Shown here in pieces: positions 24,261 to 32,960 of a DNA stretch of 64,000 bases. How positions within the stretch are numbered: the stretch's first letter is position 1; every line of letters begins with the position of its first letter. This stretch comes from Janthinobacterium sp. PC23-8. Lineage in GTDB: Bacteria > Pseudomonadota > Gammaproteobacteria > Burkholderiales > Burkholderiaceae_D. The position numbers and the translations under genes are program-made. The stretch covers positions 2,437,066 to 2,501,065 of the forward strand of contig NZ_NJGY01000001.1 of assembly GCF_002250505.1 (NCBI RefSeq), given 5' to 3'. The notes beneath the pieces are model-generated. The model was given only the letters and a program-made list of their open reading frames with translations, ran no database searches and was not told where the DNA came from.

Positions 24261-25139
24261 TCAGATGCGTTTCAGTTGTTCGATCAGGACCTCGGCGGCA
24301 CGCCGGTTTGCGTAGGCGTAAGCCTCACGGTCAAGTTGCATTTTCCATTGGATCTTGGCCTCGACCTCCGGATAGTGCTCTTTGAGTAGCGTGAACACGG
24401 TGGTACCCTTTCCCTGCAACTCGGGCCTGTCAGCCAGGTAGGTGTCCCACATCAGTTTGAGATGGGTGCGGATCTCGTTGTCGATCTCGACCGTGTAGCC
24501 GGCCTCCGCACAAGCCTTGTGGACGGCGGCCTGGCTGTAGACGCGCAGGGTGTCGAACACGACCGCCTTCGACGTCGTCGGATCCCAGGCCGCAGTCTCG
24601 ACACATGTCGACAGGCTTTTCATCACTTCCGACTCCAGCGTATCGGTCAACGCCGTCGCGGCGCGGCGCACGGGACGCCACTCGGCCGGTGCCGGGCGCT
24701 CGCCTTCCAGCACCCTGCGTTGCAGGCCCTGCACCTGTTCGGACAGGTGTTTCAGTTCGGCCGGAATGTCCGTCAGCTTGCCGACGAATTCATCGGCATC
24801 GGCCAGGACGCTGATGATCACGGCGCTGCCCGCCCGCGACACGTCCGCCCCGGGACGGACGGCGCCCAGCAGGTCGGTGCCGAACGCCAGCGCGGCGTCG
24901 ACAGATTCCTGCGCGGCGGCGACGCCATCGGCGGTCAATGCCAGCCATTGCGGCAGGCCGAGCGTCTGCTCCCATTGAGTCAGGTCGTCGCTTTCAAGGA
25001 TGCAGCCGACCAGGCTGCCCTTGCTGCCGTCCCACTTGAGCGGCCCCGGGGCCAGGCATTCGGCCACGGCATTGCGGCGCAGACGTTCGATGGCTGCGTC
25101 GCGCAGGGCCGGATCGGATTGATAGGCGTTCAGACTCAT
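24261..25139 (-). CDS. Unrecognised 292-aa protein of the import operon
   Basis: No family recognised. It appears soluble: no signal peptide, no TM segment, several long amphipathic helical stretches (KLTDIPAELKHLSEQVQGLQ) and a charged C-terminus. Its ATG follows the thioredoxin stop codon directly (TGA then ATG, zero spacing), and the M16C start is 19 bp beyond its stop. This implies translational coupling with both and stoichiometric expression. A cytoplasmic adaptor or cofactor/substrate-handling role in the operon is a guess from context only. Confidence 0.75.
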   Translation of the reverse strand: MSLNAYQSDPALRDAAIERLRRNAVAECLAPGPLKWDGSKGSLVGCILESDDLTQWEQTLGLPQWLALTADGVAAAQESVDAALAFGTDLLGAVRPGADVSRAGSAVIISVLADADEFVGKLTDIPAELKHLSEQVQGLQRRVLEGERPAPAEWRPVRRAATALTDTLESEVMKSLSTCVETAAWDPTTSKAVVFDTLRVYSQAAVHKACAEAGYTVEIDNEIRTHLKLMWDTYLADRPELQGKGTTVFTLLKEHYPEVEAKIQWKMQLDREAYAYANRRAAEVLIEQLKRI

Positions 25140-25469
25140 TCAGGCCTCCAGCTTCTCGTCGAGCAGGGCCGCGAGACGGGTTTTGGATTGGGTGCCGAGC
25201 AGGCGGGCGCACTCCACGCCGTCCGAGAACAGCAGCAGCGATGGCAGGCCGCGAACGGCCAGCTGTTCGCCGATCTGCTTGTTTTCGTCCGCATTGACCT
25301 TGACGATGCGCACTTCGGGATATTCGTCGGCGAGGTCGGCGAGGATGGGGGCGAGCGCCTTGCACGGGCCGCACCATTCGGCCCAGAAGTCCACCAGAAC
25401 GAGGCCAGGGACCTTGAGAACGTCGGTTTCGAAGGACGCGTCAGTTGCATTCAGGATGGTCGAAGTCAT
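25140..25469 (-). CDS. Thioredoxin-like protein
   Basis: Thioredoxin-fold protein of 109 aa with the classical active site WAEWCGPCKALAP and the cis-proline segment VRGLPSLLLF. No signal peptide, so cytoplasmic. ATG 25469 is preferred over the longer frame because AAGGAAAC lies just upstream. It sits 91 bp after the ABC transporter gene and is coupled to the next gene. In this operon it could reduce disulfides or release metal-bound cysteines of an imported polypeptide before proteolysis (inference). Confidence 0.9.
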   Translation of the reverse strand: MTSTILNATDASFETDVLKVPGLVLVDFWAEWCGPCKALAPILADLADEYPEVRIVKVNADENKQIGEQLAVRGLPSLLLFSDGVECARLLGTQSKTRLAALLDEKLEA

Positions 25470-25560
25470 ATTTGTTTCCTTATTAAGATTGCGAGAAGCC
25501 AGCACACCCAGATTAACAGCCATGTCATGCAATGTAACGGGGAGCAATAGGCAGTTTTTG

Positions 25561-27315
25561 TCAGACGGTATCGCGCGTAGTTTCAGTACAGTTATGCGAT
25601 CTGTCAGGGGTTGGTGGGGCGTCGCTCACGGCGCCAACGTCGAGCGCATGGTCGTGGAAGCGGGCCAGTTCCGGCCGGTGCGCGACGCTGACGATCGCCG
25701 CATGCGGCAGCGATTCGACCAGGGCCGTGTAGAGGCGGGTTTCCAGTACCGGGTCGAGCGCGCTGGTCGCCTCGTCGAGGAAGACGAAATCCGGCGCGTG
25801 CAGCAGCACGCGCGCGAACGCAACGCGCTGCTGTTCGCCGCCCGACAGCTGTTTCTGCCAGTTGTCGTACACGGCGAGGTTTTCGATCCGCTGGTCGAGC
25901 CCGCATTGCGCGAGCACCCGGCGGCAGCTATCGTCGTCGAAATCCTCGGCTGCGCGCGGGTAGCACAGCGCCTCCTTGAACGGCCCGGTTGGCAGGTAGC
26001 TGCGCTGCGGAACGAACATCACCGCCGCACCTTCCGGCAGATTCACCTCGCCGGCGCCGTACGGCCACAGGCCCGCGAGCACGCGCAGCAGGGTACTCTT
26101 GCCGACGCCGGACGGGCCGCGCACGATCCAGCGCTCGCCCGGCGCGATGCGCAGCGGGCCGAGGCGCGTCAGCGTGCGCTGCATCGGATCGAGCAGCGTC
26201 AGCGGGCCGGTCGCGAGCACCGGCGCCGGCTGGCGCGTTAACGTGAAGCCGCTCTGGCGCAGGTGCGCCTTGTGGATGGCCCATTCCAGGTCGCGCACGC
26301 GGTTGGCGAGGGAAAGCCATTCGGCTGCCATCTCGTACGACTGGCTGAAAAAGTTCAGCGTATTGCTGAGCATGCTGAACGCGCCGGCGATGCTGACCAC
26401 GCCACCCAGCGTGATCTGGCCGGTCAGGTACAGCGGCAGCGCGGCGATGGTCGGCAGGCCGGTGAACAGGTGGGAATACGCGGACGAGGTCAGCATCACC
26501 TTGGCGCGCCGGATGATCAGCGCGGCCGTATTGTCCCGGACCCGGGCGAACAGGCCGGTCAGGCGGCGCCGCTCGGTCCCGGCGCCGCCGTAGAAGGCGA
26601 TCTGCTCCGCGTTTTCCCGGATCTGCATGGCGCCGTAACGGAAGTCCGCTTCGACGGTCTGCTTTTCGATGTTCAGGCCAACGAGCCGCTTGCCGACCCA
26701 GTGCGCCAGCAGCAGGCTGCCGATGTTGTAGGCGTAGGCGACGAAGACCAGCGTGCCGGGAATGGCGAACGTCATGCCGGAGATCTCGAACCGCAACAAG
26801 CCCGACATGCCCCACAACACTGCGGTAAAGCTGACCATGTTGACGAGCATGCCCAGGAAATTGAAGAACAGAGTCAGCGATTGCGTCGTATACAAGCGGA
26901 CGTCTTCCGCGATCCGCTGGTCGGCGTTGCTCAACCGGCCGTCGCGTTCGATGTCGTAAAAGGCATGCGCCGCCAGCCATTCCCGCTGGAGCTTCTCGGT
27001 CATCCACGTGCGCCATCGTAGCCCGAGGAAGTTCTGTACCGCCATGTAGACGACCGACACCGTTCCGATGCACAGTCCGGCGACGATGGCCGCCGCCAGG
27101 ACCGGCCAGATCTTGTCCCATTTCATGGTCAGCAGGGAGTCCGTCACCTCGCCTGTCAGCTGGTTGGCCCAGATGGCGAGGTAAGTGCTGCCAAAGACGG
27201 TGGCCAGCATGACGGCGAGCATGGCGTAGACTTTCCAGCTTCCCCCCTGTCGCCAGTAGCTGAACGCCAGGGTGGAAAGACTGGGCCGGAGTGGTGCGTG
27301 CAGCGTTTTATGCAT
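25561..27315 (-). CDS. ABC transporter, fused permease/ATPase of the YddA/SbmA-like type
   Basis: Inner-membrane half-transporter of 584 aa. The N-terminal membrane domain with about six TM segments starts near residue 30 (SWKVYAMLAVMLATVF) and has the SbmA/BacA-like signature region DQRIAEDVRLYTTQSLTLFF. The ATPase domain has Walker A GPSGVGKST, signature LSGGEQQR, Walker B FVFLDEATSALD and the switch histidine in SVAHRP. It would act as a homodimer. E. coli YddA, encoded beside the TonB receptor YddB and the M16 protease PqqL, has the same architecture. It starts 16 bp after the TonB receptor gene, so it is in the same operon. Peptide import or export cannot be decided from sequence. Confidence 0.88.
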   Translation of the reverse strand: MHKTLHAPLRPSLSTLAFSYWRQGGSWKVYAMLAVMLATVFGSTYLAIWANQLTGEVTDSLLTMKWDKIWPVLAAAIVAGLCIGTVSVVYMAVQNFLGLRWRTWMTEKLQREWLAAHAFYDIERDGRLSNADQRIAEDVRLYTTQSLTLFFNFLGMLVNMVSFTAVLWGMSGLLRFEISGMTFAIPGTLVFVAYAYNIGSLLLAHWVGKRLVGLNIEKQTVEADFRYGAMQIRENAEQIAFYGGAGTERRRLTGLFARVRDNTAALIIRRAKVMLTSSAYSHLFTGLPTIAALPLYLTGQITLGGVVSIAGAFSMLSNTLNFFSQSYEMAAEWLSLANRVRDLEWAIHKAHLRQSGFTLTRQPAPVLATGPLTLLDPMQRTLTRLGPLRIAPGERWIVRGPSGVGKSTLLRVLAGLWPYGAGEVNLPEGAAVMFVPQRSYLPTGPFKEALCYPRAAEDFDDDSCRRVLAQCGLDQRIENLAVYDNWQKQLSGGEQQRVAFARVLLHAPDFVFLDEATSALDPVLETRLYTALVESLPHAAIVSVAHRPELARFHDHALDVGAVSDAPPTPDRSHNCTETTRDTV

Positions 27316-27331
27316 CGTTCGTGCCCTGTTG

Positions 27332-29707
27332 TTACTGGAAGCTGCGCTTGACCGTCAGCACGTACGCGCGGCCGGTCATGACCGGGATGTAGTTACTGCC
27401 GCTCGTGGTGTCGTACAGCAGGCGGTCGAACACATTCTTCACGCCCACCGTCGCGCTCCAGGGTCCCGTCGTATAGTAAACGCTGGCGTCTACCTGGGCG
27501 CCACCTGGCACGATGAACGGCTGCCACGTCGAGCCGAGGCTGCTGCTCTTGCCCGAAATCCCCGCGCCGATCCCGAGGCCCTTCAGGTCGGCCTGCTGGA
27601 ATCTGTACACGGCCCACAGGTTTGCCTTGTGCTTCGGCTGCCCGGCGAACAGCGCGTTGGGGTCGGCCATGTCCTTGACCTGCGTGTAGGTGTAGTTGAA
27701 GATCGCTTCCAGCCCCGGCAGCAGCCGGCCTTGCGCATCGATTTCCGCGCCCTGGGTACGCTGCCCCTGGCCCACGTTGTAGCAATTTTTGATGCGGTCA
27801 TAGAACAGCCGGTTCGCTTGCTGCAGCGAGTATGCGCTCGTCGTGAGGGTGAATTTGCTGTCGAACAGGTCAAACTTGGCGCCGATTTCGCGGTTGCGGG
27901 TCTGCTCGGGCGGCACGATGCTGCCATTGCACGCCAGGGTTGAACTCGGCTGGAAGCCTTCTGCGAAACTGGCGTACAGCGACGTCTTGTCATTGAGATG
28001 GTACACCAGGCCGACGCCCGGTGTCGTGTGATACGTCTTCAGGCCCGGCTCGGTGTAGAAGACATTTTTCGGCGTGGCGAATTCGGTGGTTGTGAGCTCG
28101 GGCACGGTGTAGCGGCTACGCCGCACGTTGACAAGCAGGTTCCAATCCCCGTAAGTCATCAAGTCCTGCGCGTAGATGCCGCGCTGGCGCTGTACGATGG
28201 GCCTGGTATAACTGCGCGTGGCGGCGCGCTCGCGCAGATCCTGGAAGTTGTATGGCGTCGGCGAATACACCGGGACACTCACGGGATCGCCGGAATACTG
28301 CGTGTGCTGTATCTCGTTGTTCGTGTGGTTGAAACCGACCGAGAGCTTGTGGCGCACCTCGCCCGTCGGGAAGCTGAGCCGCATGTAGTGGTCGCCGCTG
28401 AGCGTGTCCTCCGGCCGCGTCGTGCGCGACGCGAAGAACAGCACGTCGGGTTTCGGCGAGTCCAACGGAGCGCCGTTTTCGTACTCAAGGCCGCCCGGCG
28501 CCGAGATGTGCAGGTCGAAATCCTGGTGGGTGCTCTGCAGGCGGCTGATCAGCACGACGTTGTCGGTGAACTTTTGTTCCAGCTGGTAGCCGAAGCGGCG
28601 CACCTTGACGTCGACGCCGTCGGCGCGATTGCCCAGCAGCCGGTTCGGCACGGGCAGGATCACGCCGTCGCCGCGCGCAAACGTGTAGCTCTCCAGCGGT
28701 TTCTTGTCCTTCGAGTAATCGGCACTGGCGATGAAGTCGGTCTTGCCGTCCTTCCAGCGCAGCGCCTGCAGGAACGACTTGTTCTGCTTGCCGTCCATGC
28801 CAACCTCGTTGCGATTGATGTCCTGTATGCTGGCGACCGTCCGGTACGTGAACCGTTCGTCGTCGCCGATTTTGTCCGACAGGTCAGCTCCGATCATCTT
28901 TTCGCCGAACGACCCGATTTGCACGGTCAGGTCGCGGATCGTGTTCGCCTGTGGCTTTTTGACAACGATGCTCACCGCGCCGCCCAGTGAATTGCCGCCC
29001 GACAAGATCGCTTGCGGTCCCTTCAGTACCTCGACGCGCTCCACGGAGAGCGCACTTCGGTAAACGGCGCTGTTGTCGGTGACGCCGTTCGTATACGAGG
29101 TCGCGGAGAAGCCGCGCACGCCGAACGCCGTGTTGCTCTGCGGCGACTTGGCGAGGTTGATGCCGCTGACGTTGCGCAGCGCCTCCGTCAGGTCCGTCGC
29201 CTGCTGCGATTCCAGCACCTTGCTGGTGATGAGGGTGACCGAGCCAGGTACGCTGTGCAGGCTGGTGCCGCTGCGGGTCGAGGTATCCGAGCGGTCCGCC
29301 TTGAACTCCGTCTCTGCCTGGTCGCGCCGCGCCACCACCTCGACCTTCGTGACCGGCGTGACGGCGAGGGCGCCGGCGCCGTCGTCTTGCACGACGTAGC
29401 GCATGCCGGCCAGTGCCTGGTTGAGGGCCGCAGCGGCGCTCAAGTTGCCGTTCACCGCTTTGGCGCGCTCCTTGGCCAGGTCGGCGCGATCGAAGTCGAT
29501 GCGGCGGCCACTGATTTTTTCGATCGCTTCGAGCATCTGCACGAGCGGGCCAGCTTTCAGGTCATAGTCATGCAACGAAGCCACGTTGCCGGCGGCCGGA
29601 GCCTGCTGGGCATGGACGCCGGACGGCGCGCTCAAGGCGAAGATGCCGGCGAGCGCACCGGGGAGAATCACCTGGCGTAGGGCTAAACGTGAATTCTTGC
29701 GATGCAT
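27332..29707 (-). CDS. TonB-dependent outer-membrane receptor with an STN domain
   Basis: Outer-membrane transporter of 791 aa: signal peptide (to about residue 34, ending VHAQQ), an STN (secretin/TonB short N-terminal) domain at about 45-95, a plug with RNVSGINLAKSPQSNTAFGV, then a 22-strand barrel ending LTVKRSFQ. GTG 29716 is the longest start; ATG 29707 has AAAGG 9 nt upstream and is preferred. It resembles ferric-siderophore receptors. STN domains normally talk to a FecR-type anti-sigma factor, but no fecI/fecR pair is nearby; a MocR regulator is divergent instead. First gene of the five-gene operon. Confidence 0.92.
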   Translation of the reverse strand: MHRKNSRLALRQVILPGALAGIFALSAPSGVHAQQAPAAGNVASLHDYDLKAGPLVQMLEAIEKISGRRIDFDRADLAKERAKAVNGNLSAAAALNQALAGMRYVVQDDGAGALAVTPVTKVEVVARRDQAETEFKADRSDTSTRSGTSLHSVPGSVTLITSKVLESQQATDLTEALRNVSGINLAKSPQSNTAFGVRGFSATSYTNGVTDNSAVYRSALSVERVEVLKGPQAILSGGNSLGGAVSIVVKKPQANTIRDLTVQIGSFGEKMIGADLSDKIGDDERFTYRTVASIQDINRNEVGMDGKQNKSFLQALRWKDGKTDFIASADYSKDKKPLESYTFARGDGVILPVPNRLLGNRADGVDVKVRRFGYQLEQKFTDNVVLISRLQSTHQDFDLHISAPGGLEYENGAPLDSPKPDVLFFASRTTRPEDTLSGDHYMRLSFPTGEVRHKLSVGFNHTNNEIQHTQYSGDPVSVPVYSPTPYNFQDLRERAATRSYTRPIVQRQRGIYAQDLMTYGDWNLLVNVRRSRYTVPELTTTEFATPKNVFYTEPGLKTYHTTPGVGLVYHLNDKTSLYASFAEGFQPSSTLACNGSIVPPEQTRNREIGAKFDLFDSKFTLTTSAYSLQQANRLFYDRIKNCYNVGQGQRTQGAEIDAQGRLLPGLEAIFNYTYTQVKDMADPNALFAGQPKHKANLWAVYRFQQADLKGLGIGAGISGKSSSLGSTWQPFIVPGGAQVDASVYYTTGPWSATVGVKNVFDRLLYDTTSGSNYIPVMTGRAYVLTVKRSFQ

Positions 29708-29716
29708 GATGGACAC

Positions 29717-29852
29717 CCTTTATAATGAAAGTTAGTGTCATCAATATATTCTGTCATACTCCTGTAACAACAGTACAGTATTGGCGCATATCCTCCTTTT
29801 CGTACTGACGAATTCATCATGCAGGAATTCGCGCCGCTTGCCAGGAGACCTC
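29717..29852. promoter_or_regulatory. Divergent promoter region of receptor operon and MocR gene
   Basis: 136-bp AT-richer spacer between the two divergent starts. It contains two TGTCAT direct repeats 16 bp apart (29736-29741 and 29752-29757) and the tandem CAGTACAGTA near 29772. MocR regulators commonly bind spaced direct repeats in just such divergent regions. The minus strand carries a TATAA-like element near 29720. The assignment is inferred from layout. Confidence 0.45.
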
Positions 29853-31334
29853 ATGTCCCGCGGACGTCCCGTTCATCGCCCCGCAGTCACGTTCAACAAG
29901 GAAGCGCTCATCCCGGCGGCCGGCGGCTGCAAACGTACGTCGCTGGTGGACCGCATCTTCGAGCGCATCGTTGCCGAGATCCAGTCGGGCCGGCTGGCAC
30001 CGGCCAAGCGCATACACTCGGTACGCCAGCTGGCCGACGAGTGCGAAGTGAGCAGGGACACCGTCGCGCGCGCGTACGACAAGCTGGTCGCGCACGGATA
30101 CCTGGAGTCGCGCGCCGGGTCGGGATTCTTTGTTCGGGCGCAGCGCAGGCCGGTGCAGGCGCCCATCGAGGCCGGCGCGGTGCCAACGCTGCCTGACTGG
30201 TGGCGTTTCCAGCTGGTGCAGCCTGCCGCAAATCTCTCCAGCATGCCGGGTCTCGGCTTGTTGCCCTCCGACTGGCTTGACGAGACCGGCCTTGCCAAGG
30301 CCATGCGCGCCGTGGCGCGGGGCAGCATGCGCAGCTTCACGGGCTACGGCGACACGTTGGGCTATCTGCCGTTGCGCCAGCAGTTGCAGGCCAAGCTGCG
30401 CGACCTGCACATCGATGCGCCGGTGGCGCGCATCATGGTCACGGCCGGGGCCACGCATGCGCTGCACCTGATCATCCTGGCCTGGTTGCGGACACCCGGT
30501 GAGCAGGTGCTGGTCGAAGACCCTTGTTCCTTCCTGCTGCGCGACCGCCTGTTGGCCTCCGGCCTGCACCTGTTATGGGTACCGCGCGAGGCCGACGGGC
30601 CGAACATCGAGGCCCTGCGTGACTACTGCACGCAGCATCGCCCGAGGTTCTTCTTCTGCAATTCGGTGCTGCACAACCCGACGTCCAGCCACATCTCGCC
30701 GCACAAGGCGTTCCAGATCCTGCGCCTGGCGGAAGAATTCGACCTGATCATCGTCGAGGACGACACGTACTGCGACCTGATGCCGCCCGGCGCCGCAGTC
30801 CCCGCGACCCGGCTCGCGAGCCTGGATCAGCTGCAGCGCGTCATCTACATCGGCAGTTTTTCGAAAACCATCGCCCCCGGTCTGCGCGTCGGTTACATGT
30901 GCGCAAACGCGAAGATCCTCGATTGGCTGCAGGTGTACCGGACCGTCAGCGAGATCGCGGCGCAATCGGTCGGCGAGCGCGTGATCTACCAGTTGCTGTC
31001 GCAGGGCGGCTACCGCCATCATTGCGCGCAGCTGCGCAGCCGGCTCGACGAGTGCCGGCAGCCGGTCATCGAGGCGCTGGGCGCGCTTGGCTGCACCGTG
31101 GACGGCGATACCAGCGCGGGCATGTACGTGTGGGCGACGCTGCCGCACGATCTCGATGCCATGCCGTTGGCCGACGAGCTGTTGAAACAGGGCCACCTGC
31201 TGGCGCCTGGCGTTCTGTTTTCGCTTGACAGACATGCCGCGTCGAAGATGCGCTTCAACGTCACTCGTACGCTAGCCAGTCCGGCGTTACCGGCGCTGAA
31301 ACGTCTGATCCAGGCACGGGCCCGCGCAGCATAA
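29853..31334 (+). CDS. MocR family regulator (GntR helix-turn-helix plus PLP aminotransferase domain)
   Basis: Regulator of 493 aa. The N-terminal GntR winged helix (PAKRIHSVRQLADECEVSRD then TVARAYDKLVAHGYL) is followed by a type-I aminotransferase fold with the PLP lysine in GSFSKTIAPGLRVGY. Such proteins sense PLP, amino acids or related amines. ATG 29853 has CAGGAGA just upstream; the frame extends to 29781 but that part overlaps the promoter. It is divergent from the TonB receptor operon, which it most likely controls. A MocR rather than Fur/FecI-type control of a TonB receptor is unusual. Confidence 0.92.
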   Translation: MSRGRPVHRPAVTFNKEALIPAAGGCKRTSLVDRIFERIVAEIQSGRLAPAKRIHSVRQLADECEVSRDTVARAYDKLVAHGYLESRAGSGFFVRAQRRPVQAPIEAGAVPTLPDWWRFQLVQPAANLSSMPGLGLLPSDWLDETGLAKAMRAVARGSMRSFTGYGDTLGYLPLRQQLQAKLRDLHIDAPVARIMVTAGATHALHLIILAWLRTPGEQVLVEDPCSFLLRDRLLASGLHLLWVPREADGPNIEALRDYCTQHRPRFFFCNSVLHNPTSSHISPHKAFQILRLAEEFDLIIVEDDTYCDLMPPGAAVPATRLASLDQLQRVIYIGSFSKTIAPGLRVGYMCANAKILDWLQVYRTVSEIAAQSVGERVIYQLLSQGGYRHHCAQLRSRLDECRQPVIEALGALGCTVDGDTSAGMYVWATLPHDLDAMPLADELLKQGHLLAPGVLFSLDRHAASKMRFNVTRTLASPALPALKRLIQARARAA

Positions 31335-31386
31335 GGACCAGTCGATCCACCCGAGCGGAGCATCGCCCCACAGGTGAACGGCATTG

Positions 31387-31413
31387 CCGGCTGGCTTCCC
31401 GGCGCCTTTTTTA
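31387..31413 (+). terminator. Rho-independent terminator after the MocR gene
   Basis: Stem GCCGG / CCGGC (31387-31391 and 31400-31404) followed by GCC and a run of six T (31408-31413), 53 bp past the MocR stop. Confidence 0.65.
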
Positions 31414-31508
31414 CGGCGTAGACACCGGCTTTTCTTTACCCTCATCCCTGCGCGCATAGCGCTGCGCAATCACCGCGCGCACCATCAACTGGATCTGGTG
31501 AAACTGCG
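31412..31508 (-). pseudogene. 3'-terminal remnant of a bile-acid:sodium-type symporter gene
   Basis: Minus-strand translation gives QFHQIQLMVRAVIAQRYARR and DEGKEKPVSTP before a stop. The intact symporter at 36604-37614 ends FHQIQLMVCAVIAQKYARRDEE. About 55 bp align between the two loci with roughly eight mismatches. Only the last 30 or so codons remain, directly downstream of tcuC and in the same orientation as the intact gene. Confidence 0.8.
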
Positions 31509-31518
31509 TGCGAAGGAG

Positions 31519-32871
31519 TCAGGCGCGCGCAGCTGACCGGCCTTGGCGGGCGGCGCTTTCCTGCTGCTCGCCGCGACTCGCCGCGCCACCGCGCCGGTAG
31601 AGTATCAAGGTCGCCACCAGCCCGCACAGTGCCGCGAAACTCATCCACAGGCCGGGCGAGGCCTTGTTGGCGGTCAGTTCAATCAGATAGGTCGATATGG
31701 CGGGAGTAAAGCCGCCGAAGACAGCGGTGGCAAGGCTGAAGGCGAGCGAGAAGCCGACTACCCGGACGTTGACAGGCATGACTTCTGTCAACGCCACGAC
31801 CATGGCGCCGTTGTACATGCCGAAATAGAACGAGAACAACAGCAATACCGCCAGCAAATGCCCAAAGCTGGGGTTGGCGACCAGCCACAACATCGCCGGG
31901 TAAGCGGTCAGCAGCGCCAGCAGGGAGATGCCGACCAGGATGGGTTTGCGGCCGATGCGGTCCGATAGCGCGCCGCCGATTGGCAGCCAAATGAAATTGG
32001 ACAGTCCCACCAGCAGCGTGACCAGCAGGCTGTCTGCCGTACTCAAGTGCAGCACGCTACGGCCGAAGGTCGGCGTGTAGACGGTGATCAGGTAGAAAGT
32101 GGTGGTGGTCATCGCGACGAACAGCATGCAGGTCAGTACCGTGCGCCAGTTGCGCAGCATCGATTCGAACACTTCGCGGGTGTCGGGGTGATGTCGGCGC
32201 GCCTGGAAGTCGGCAGTCTCCTGCAGGCTTTTGCGCAGAATGAAGATGAAAGGCACGATCGCGCAGCCGATGAGGAACGGGATGCGCCAGCCCCACGCGG
32301 CCACCTGCTCCGGCGACAGCCACTGATTCAAGCCGTATCCCAGCGCCGCCGCCATCACGATGGCGACCTGCTGGCTGGCCGATTGCCACGCGGTGTAAAA
32401 ACCCTTGCGCCCCGGGGTGGCGATCTCCGCCAGGTAGACTGAAACGCCGCCAAGTTCGGCCCCGGCCGAGAAACCTTGCAGCAGGCGGCCGAGCAGCACC
32501 AGCGCGGGCGCGAGCAGGCCGATCGATGTGTATCCTGGAACCAGCGCAATGAGGACCGTGCCGCTGGCCATGATCGAGAGCGTCACGATCAGTCCCTTGC
32601 GACGCCCAGCCTTGTCGATGTAGGCGCCGAGGATGATCGCGCCGAGCGGGCGCATCAGGAAGCCGGCGCCGAACACCGCGAATGTCAGCATCAGTGACGC
32701 AAACTCGCTATCGACTGGAAAGAATACCTTCGAAATATAGTGCGCGTAGAAGCCGAACAGGAAGAAGTCGAACTGTTCGAGAAAGTTGCCGCTGGTCACA
32801 CGCAGTACAGCGCCGAACTTCGATGGGGGTGCAGCAACCGTTGCGCCTGTATGGCTGATTTTGCCGGTCAT
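31519..32871 (-). CDS. tcuC: Tricarballylate/citrate MFS transporter TcuC
   Basis: Inner-membrane MFS proton symporter of 450 aa with about 12 TM segments, of the citrate/metabolite-H+ family. Visible are the start [20 protein letters not shown], the loop DKAGRRKG between TM2 and TM3 and its repeat SDRIGRKP in the second half. ATG 32871 follows GGAGA at good spacing; the longer frame upstream is not coding. Third gene of tcuABC; the neighbours tcuA and tcuB decide tricarballylate over citrate as substrate. Confidence 0.88.
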   Translation of the reverse strand: MTGKISHTGATVAAPPSKFGAVLRVTSGNFLEQFDFFLFGFYAHYISKVFFPVDSEFASLMLTFAVFGAGFLMRPLGAIILGAYIDKAGRRKGLIVTLSIMASGTVLIALVPGYTSIGLLAPALVLLGRLLQGFSAGAELGGVSVYLAEIATPGRKGFYTAWQSASQQVAIVMAAALGYGLNQWLSPEQVAAWGWRIPFLIGCAIVPFIFILRKSLQETADFQARRHHPDTREVFESMLRNWRTVLTCMLFVAMTTTTFYLITVYTPTFGRSVLHLSTADSLLVTLLVGLSNFIWLPIGGALSDRIGRKPILVGISLLALLTAYPAMLWLVANPSFGHLLAVLLLFSFYFGMYNGAMVVALTEVMPVNVRVVGFSLAFSLATAVFGGFTPAISTYLIELTANKASPGLWMSFAALCGLVATLILYRRGGAASRGEQQESAARQGRSAARA

Positions 32872-32960
32872 GTTGGTGTCTCCGTATTTTTGGGTTATGC
32901 CGTTGGTCTTGAACGCGATGCGCCGGGCAAAGGCGTCATCGGACGTCATTCGCTTGCGGT

